DNA from: Xanthomonas hydrangeae
GTDB taxonomy: Bacteria; Pseudomonadota; Gammaproteobacteria; Xanthomonadales; Xanthomonadaceae
Direction of reading: 5' to 3'
Length of the DNA stretch: 64,000 nt
Assembly: GCA_905142475.1 (NCBI GenBank)
Contig: LR990730.1
Location: forward strand, 1,240,001-1,304,000
Positions 61,961 to 64,000 of this stretch are shown here, piece by piece. Every line of letters begins with the position of its first letter. Position 1 is the first letter of the stretch. The position numbers were made by a program, and so were the translations under genes. Below the pieces are notes generated by a model that was given only the letters and a program-made list of their open reading frames with translations, ran no database searches and was not told the origin of the DNA.

Positions 61961-64000
61961 ATGCTGATGGTTCGCAAGGCGTTCCGCCGTGGAGCGCTGT
62001 GGGTGGTGTGTGGTTGCATGGCCTGGGCTGCAGTGGAGGCTGCGCCCGTCGACGTGCAATCGCCCGGTCCCTACGATGTCCGCGTACTGGCGGGCGGGAT
62101 GGGCTTGGCCAAGAAGCTTGCCGTCGATGCGCCGTTGCTGGCTGCCGACGCAGACTGGAGCATGTCCGGCTGGGTGCGTCCCTCGCGTGCGAATGCCGGC
62201 CCGGCATTGATCGCCGGTCTGGGCGATCCGAAATCGGCCGGGCGTTATTTCGCGATCGACAACGGCAGGCTCGCCTTCGTGCAGGGCGCCGATACCGTGC
62301 TGCGTAGCAAGCAGGCGCTGCCTGCGGGGACCTGGACGCAGGTGGCTGCAGTGGCGCGATCGGGGCGGTTGACGCTGTACGCCAATGGCCGTCAGGTCGC
62401 CAGTGGCGCGGTCCGCCAGAGCGCGGTCGCGCCCGTGCTGATGTTCGGTCCGCGCGAGCAGCCCACCGCCTATACGCAGCATTTCGGTGGCGAGATTGCC
62501 GGTTTTCTCGCGCACTCCGCTGCACTGGATGCGCCGGCCATCGCGCAGCTTGCGGCCAAGGCGCCGGATCAGGCCTTGCAGCGTTTCGAAGACGCCTCGC
62601 CGGCCTGGCAGGTCCAGGTCAGGCAGATGGCTGGCCAGGTCGCACCGCAGGCGCCCGCAACGCTGCCACGCAGTGCGGCGGCCTTCTCTGCGCCGGTCGC
62701 CAAGCCGGTACAACCGAGGCCCGCGTTGCAGCCGCTGGATGTAGCGGCATGGCGGGTCGGCGTGTGGGAACTGGCTGCGGCGCCGGAGCTGGGGCAGGCC
62801 ACGGGCGCCAGCCTGTCGCGCGGTGATGACAGCGGCGCCGCCGCGGCCTGGCACGTGGCTACGGTGCCGGGCACGGTGCTCACCACGCTGGTCGATCGCG
62901 GCGTGTATCCGGATCCGGATATCGGTCTCAACAACATGGCCATTCCCGAGTCGCTGAGTCGGCAGGACTGGTGGTACCGCAGCCATTTCGATCTGCCTGC
63001 TGCAGCGCAGGGCAAGCGGCTGGAATTGCTGTTCAACGGCATCAACTACGCGGGTGAGGTCTGGGTCAACGGCACCCAGGTCGGGCGTACGCGCGGTGCA
63101 TTCGCACGCGGCCGCTTCGATGTCAGCAAGCAGCTCAAGGCTGGCCGCAACATCATCGCAGTGCGCATCTCGCCGCCGCCGCATCCCGGCATTGCGCACG
63201 AGCAATCGATGACTGCAGGCGTGGGCGAGAACGGCGGTGTGCAGGCGCTGGACGGGCCGACCTTCATCGCCAGCGAAGGCTGGGACTGGATTCCGGCGGT
63301 ACGCGATCGCAACGCCGGCCTGTGGCAGGACGTGCAGTTGCACGCCACCGGGCCGCTGGCGCTTGGCGACACCCGGGTGGTGACGACGCGGCTGGCCCCG
63401 GATCACCGGCGTGCCGAGCTTGAAATCAGCGTGCCGCTGCGCAACGACAGTGCCGCAGCGGTGCAGGGCACACTGCAATTGGCCGTCGGCGATGTGCGCA
63501 TCCAGCGGCAGGTCAACGTGCCGGCCGGTGGTACCACGCTCACGCTCAGCGCCGCCGACACGCCGGAACTGGTCATTGCCAATCCGCGCCTGTGGTGGCC
63601 CAACGGCTATGGCGAGCCTGCGCTGTATACCTTGCAGGCCAGCGTCGAAGTGGCCGGTACGCCATCGGACATGCAGCAGCTGCGCTTCGGCATTCGCGAG
63701 GTCAGTTACGAGCTGTCGCTGTTCGACCAGGACGGTGCGCTGCGCCGTGTACTGGTGGATTTCAACAAGGCACGTCAGCGTGGCGAACGCATTGTCGATG
63801 CCCGCCACAGTGCGATTCGCCCCGTGCCCGGTGGCGATGCGCAATCGTTCTATCCCGGCGCGCAGGCATCGCCGGCAGTCACGCCGCTGAGCGATGACGC
63901 GCTGGCGCCTTACCTGGCCATCCGCATCAATGGCGTACGCATTGCCGTCAAGGGCGGCAACTGGGGCATGGACGACTGGCGCAAGCGCGTCTCACGCGAG
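61961..64000 (+). CDS. Secreted GH2-family glycosidase with N-terminal lectin-like domain, partial
   Basis: 680 residues to the window end, frame still open. The ATG at 61961 has GGGAGAGG seven bases upstream. After a signal peptide (ends AVEAAPV) comes a LamG/concanavalin-like domain (about 45-205) with WSMSGWVRPSRANAGPALIA, FAIDNGRLAFVQGA and GTWTQVAAVARSGRLTLYAN. Then the GH2 sugar-binding sandwich (WHVATVPGTVLTTLVDRGVY, YRSHFDLPAAAQGKRLELLF, GINYAGEVWVNGTQVGRTRG, EGWDWIPAVRDRNAGLWQDV) and the start of the barrel (IRINGVRIAVKGGNWGMDDW). The order and the VKGGNWGMDD segment resemble exo-beta-glucosaminidase/beta-mannosidase types of GH2. Catalytic Glu residues lie outside the window. Confidence 0.9.
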   Translation, partial: MLMVRKAFRRGALWVVCGCMAWAAVEAAPVDVQSPGPYDVRVLAGGMGLAKKLAVDAPLLAADADWSMSGWVRPSRANAGPALIAGLGDPKSAGRYFAIDNGRLAFVQGADTVLRSKQALPAGTWTQVAAVARSGRLTLYANGRQVASGAVRQSAVAPVLMFGPREQPTAYTQHFGGEIAGFLAHSAALDAPAIAQLAAKAPDQALQRFEDASPAWQVQVRQMAGQVAPQAPATLPRSAAAFSAPVAKPVQPRPALQPLDVAAWRVGVWELAAAPELGQATGASLSRGDDSGAAAAWHVATVPGTVLTTLVDRGVYPDPDIGLNNMAIPESLSRQDWWYRSHFDLPAAAQGKRLELLFNGINYAGEVWVNGTQVGRTRGAFARGRFDVSKQLKAGRNIIAVRISPPPHPGIAHEQSMTAGVGENGGVQALDGPTFIASEGWDWIPAVRDRNAGLWQDVQLHATGPLALGDTRVVTTRLAPDHRRAELEISVPLRNDSAAAVQGTLQLAVGDVRIQRQVNVPAGGTTLTLSAADTPELVIANPRLWWPNGYGEPALYTLQASVEVAGTPSDMQQLRFGIREVSYELSLFDQDGALRRVLVDFNKARQRGERIVDARHSAIRPVPGGDAQSFYPGAQASPAVTPLSDDALAPYLAIRINGVRIAVKGGNWGMDDWRKRVSRE

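Overview
The window is GC-rich, densely coded chromosomal DNA from a gammaproteobacterium of the Xanthomonas type. The evidence is the TonB-dependent receptors of Xanthomonas/Caulobacter style, a fused CysN-CysC next to cysD and cysJIH, a glycolytic block gapA-pgk-pyk-fba with a class I aldolase, and short GGGAATCGGGAATGG-type intergenic repeats. I see no prophage, IS transposase, CRISPR array, rRNA or tRNA. The genus call is inference from gene content, not from a database comparison.

Layout. 1-7 kb: the N-terminus of a secreted peptidoglycan-binding protein, a TonB receptor with a secreted PI-PLC-like enzyme, and a long acetyl-CoA hydrolase/transferase. 6.9-9.2 kb: a self-repressing BlaI-like regulator with twin operators, a membrane M56 peptidase fused to a TonB C-terminal domain, and a lipoprotein. 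9.3-11.4 kb: a molybdate ABC transporter (modABC). 11.5-15.4 kb: persulfide-dioxygenase-like metallohydrolase, S1/P1 nuclease, two tandem OmpW porins and a small SnoaL/CaMKII-AD-like secreted protein. 15.9-27.1 kb: glycolysis (gapA, pgk, a HAD phosphatase, pyk, fba) interrupted by a BamE-like protein and the membrane pair DUF2339/DUF3999. 27.4-28.6 kb: a macrodomain protein and an isoprenylcysteine-methyltransferase-like protein.

28.8-32.2 kb holds cysK and cysG divergent from the regulator cysB. 32.2-33.4 kb is intergenic space with one small gene, imperfect direct repeats and a plus-strand terminator that may end an unannotated small RNA. 33.4-39.2 kb: a GAF histidine kinase and a metal-uptake-like operon (DUF2946, TonB receptor, PepSY membrane protein with a His-rich insert). 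39.4-46.8 kb: assimilatory sulfate reduction, cysJIH divergent from cysD-cysNC. Siroheme made through CysG would serve CysI, so the two cys blocks form one pathway from sulfate to cysteine.

46.9-51.1 kb: an RND efflux adaptor and pump. 51.4-57.9 kb: a possible zinc-ribbon/TM protein, a periplasmic M1 aminopeptidase, a GNAT acetyltransferase, a SPOUT RNA methyltransferase and a type B carboxylesterase. 58-64 kb: a secreted neprosin-type glutamic endopeptidase, a GH97 alpha-glycosidase and, divergent from it and cut by the window end, a GH2 enzyme with an N-terminal lectin-like domain. These secreted hydrolases suit a plant-associated life.

The most unusual signals are short dispersed repeats that have become protein-coding or sit where a ribosome binding site should be (cysNC, cysJ-cysI junction, PepSY gene), the BlaI/M56/TonB-domain operon, the terminator/anti-terminator-like structure at 33.31-33.38 kb, and the neprosin-family protease.
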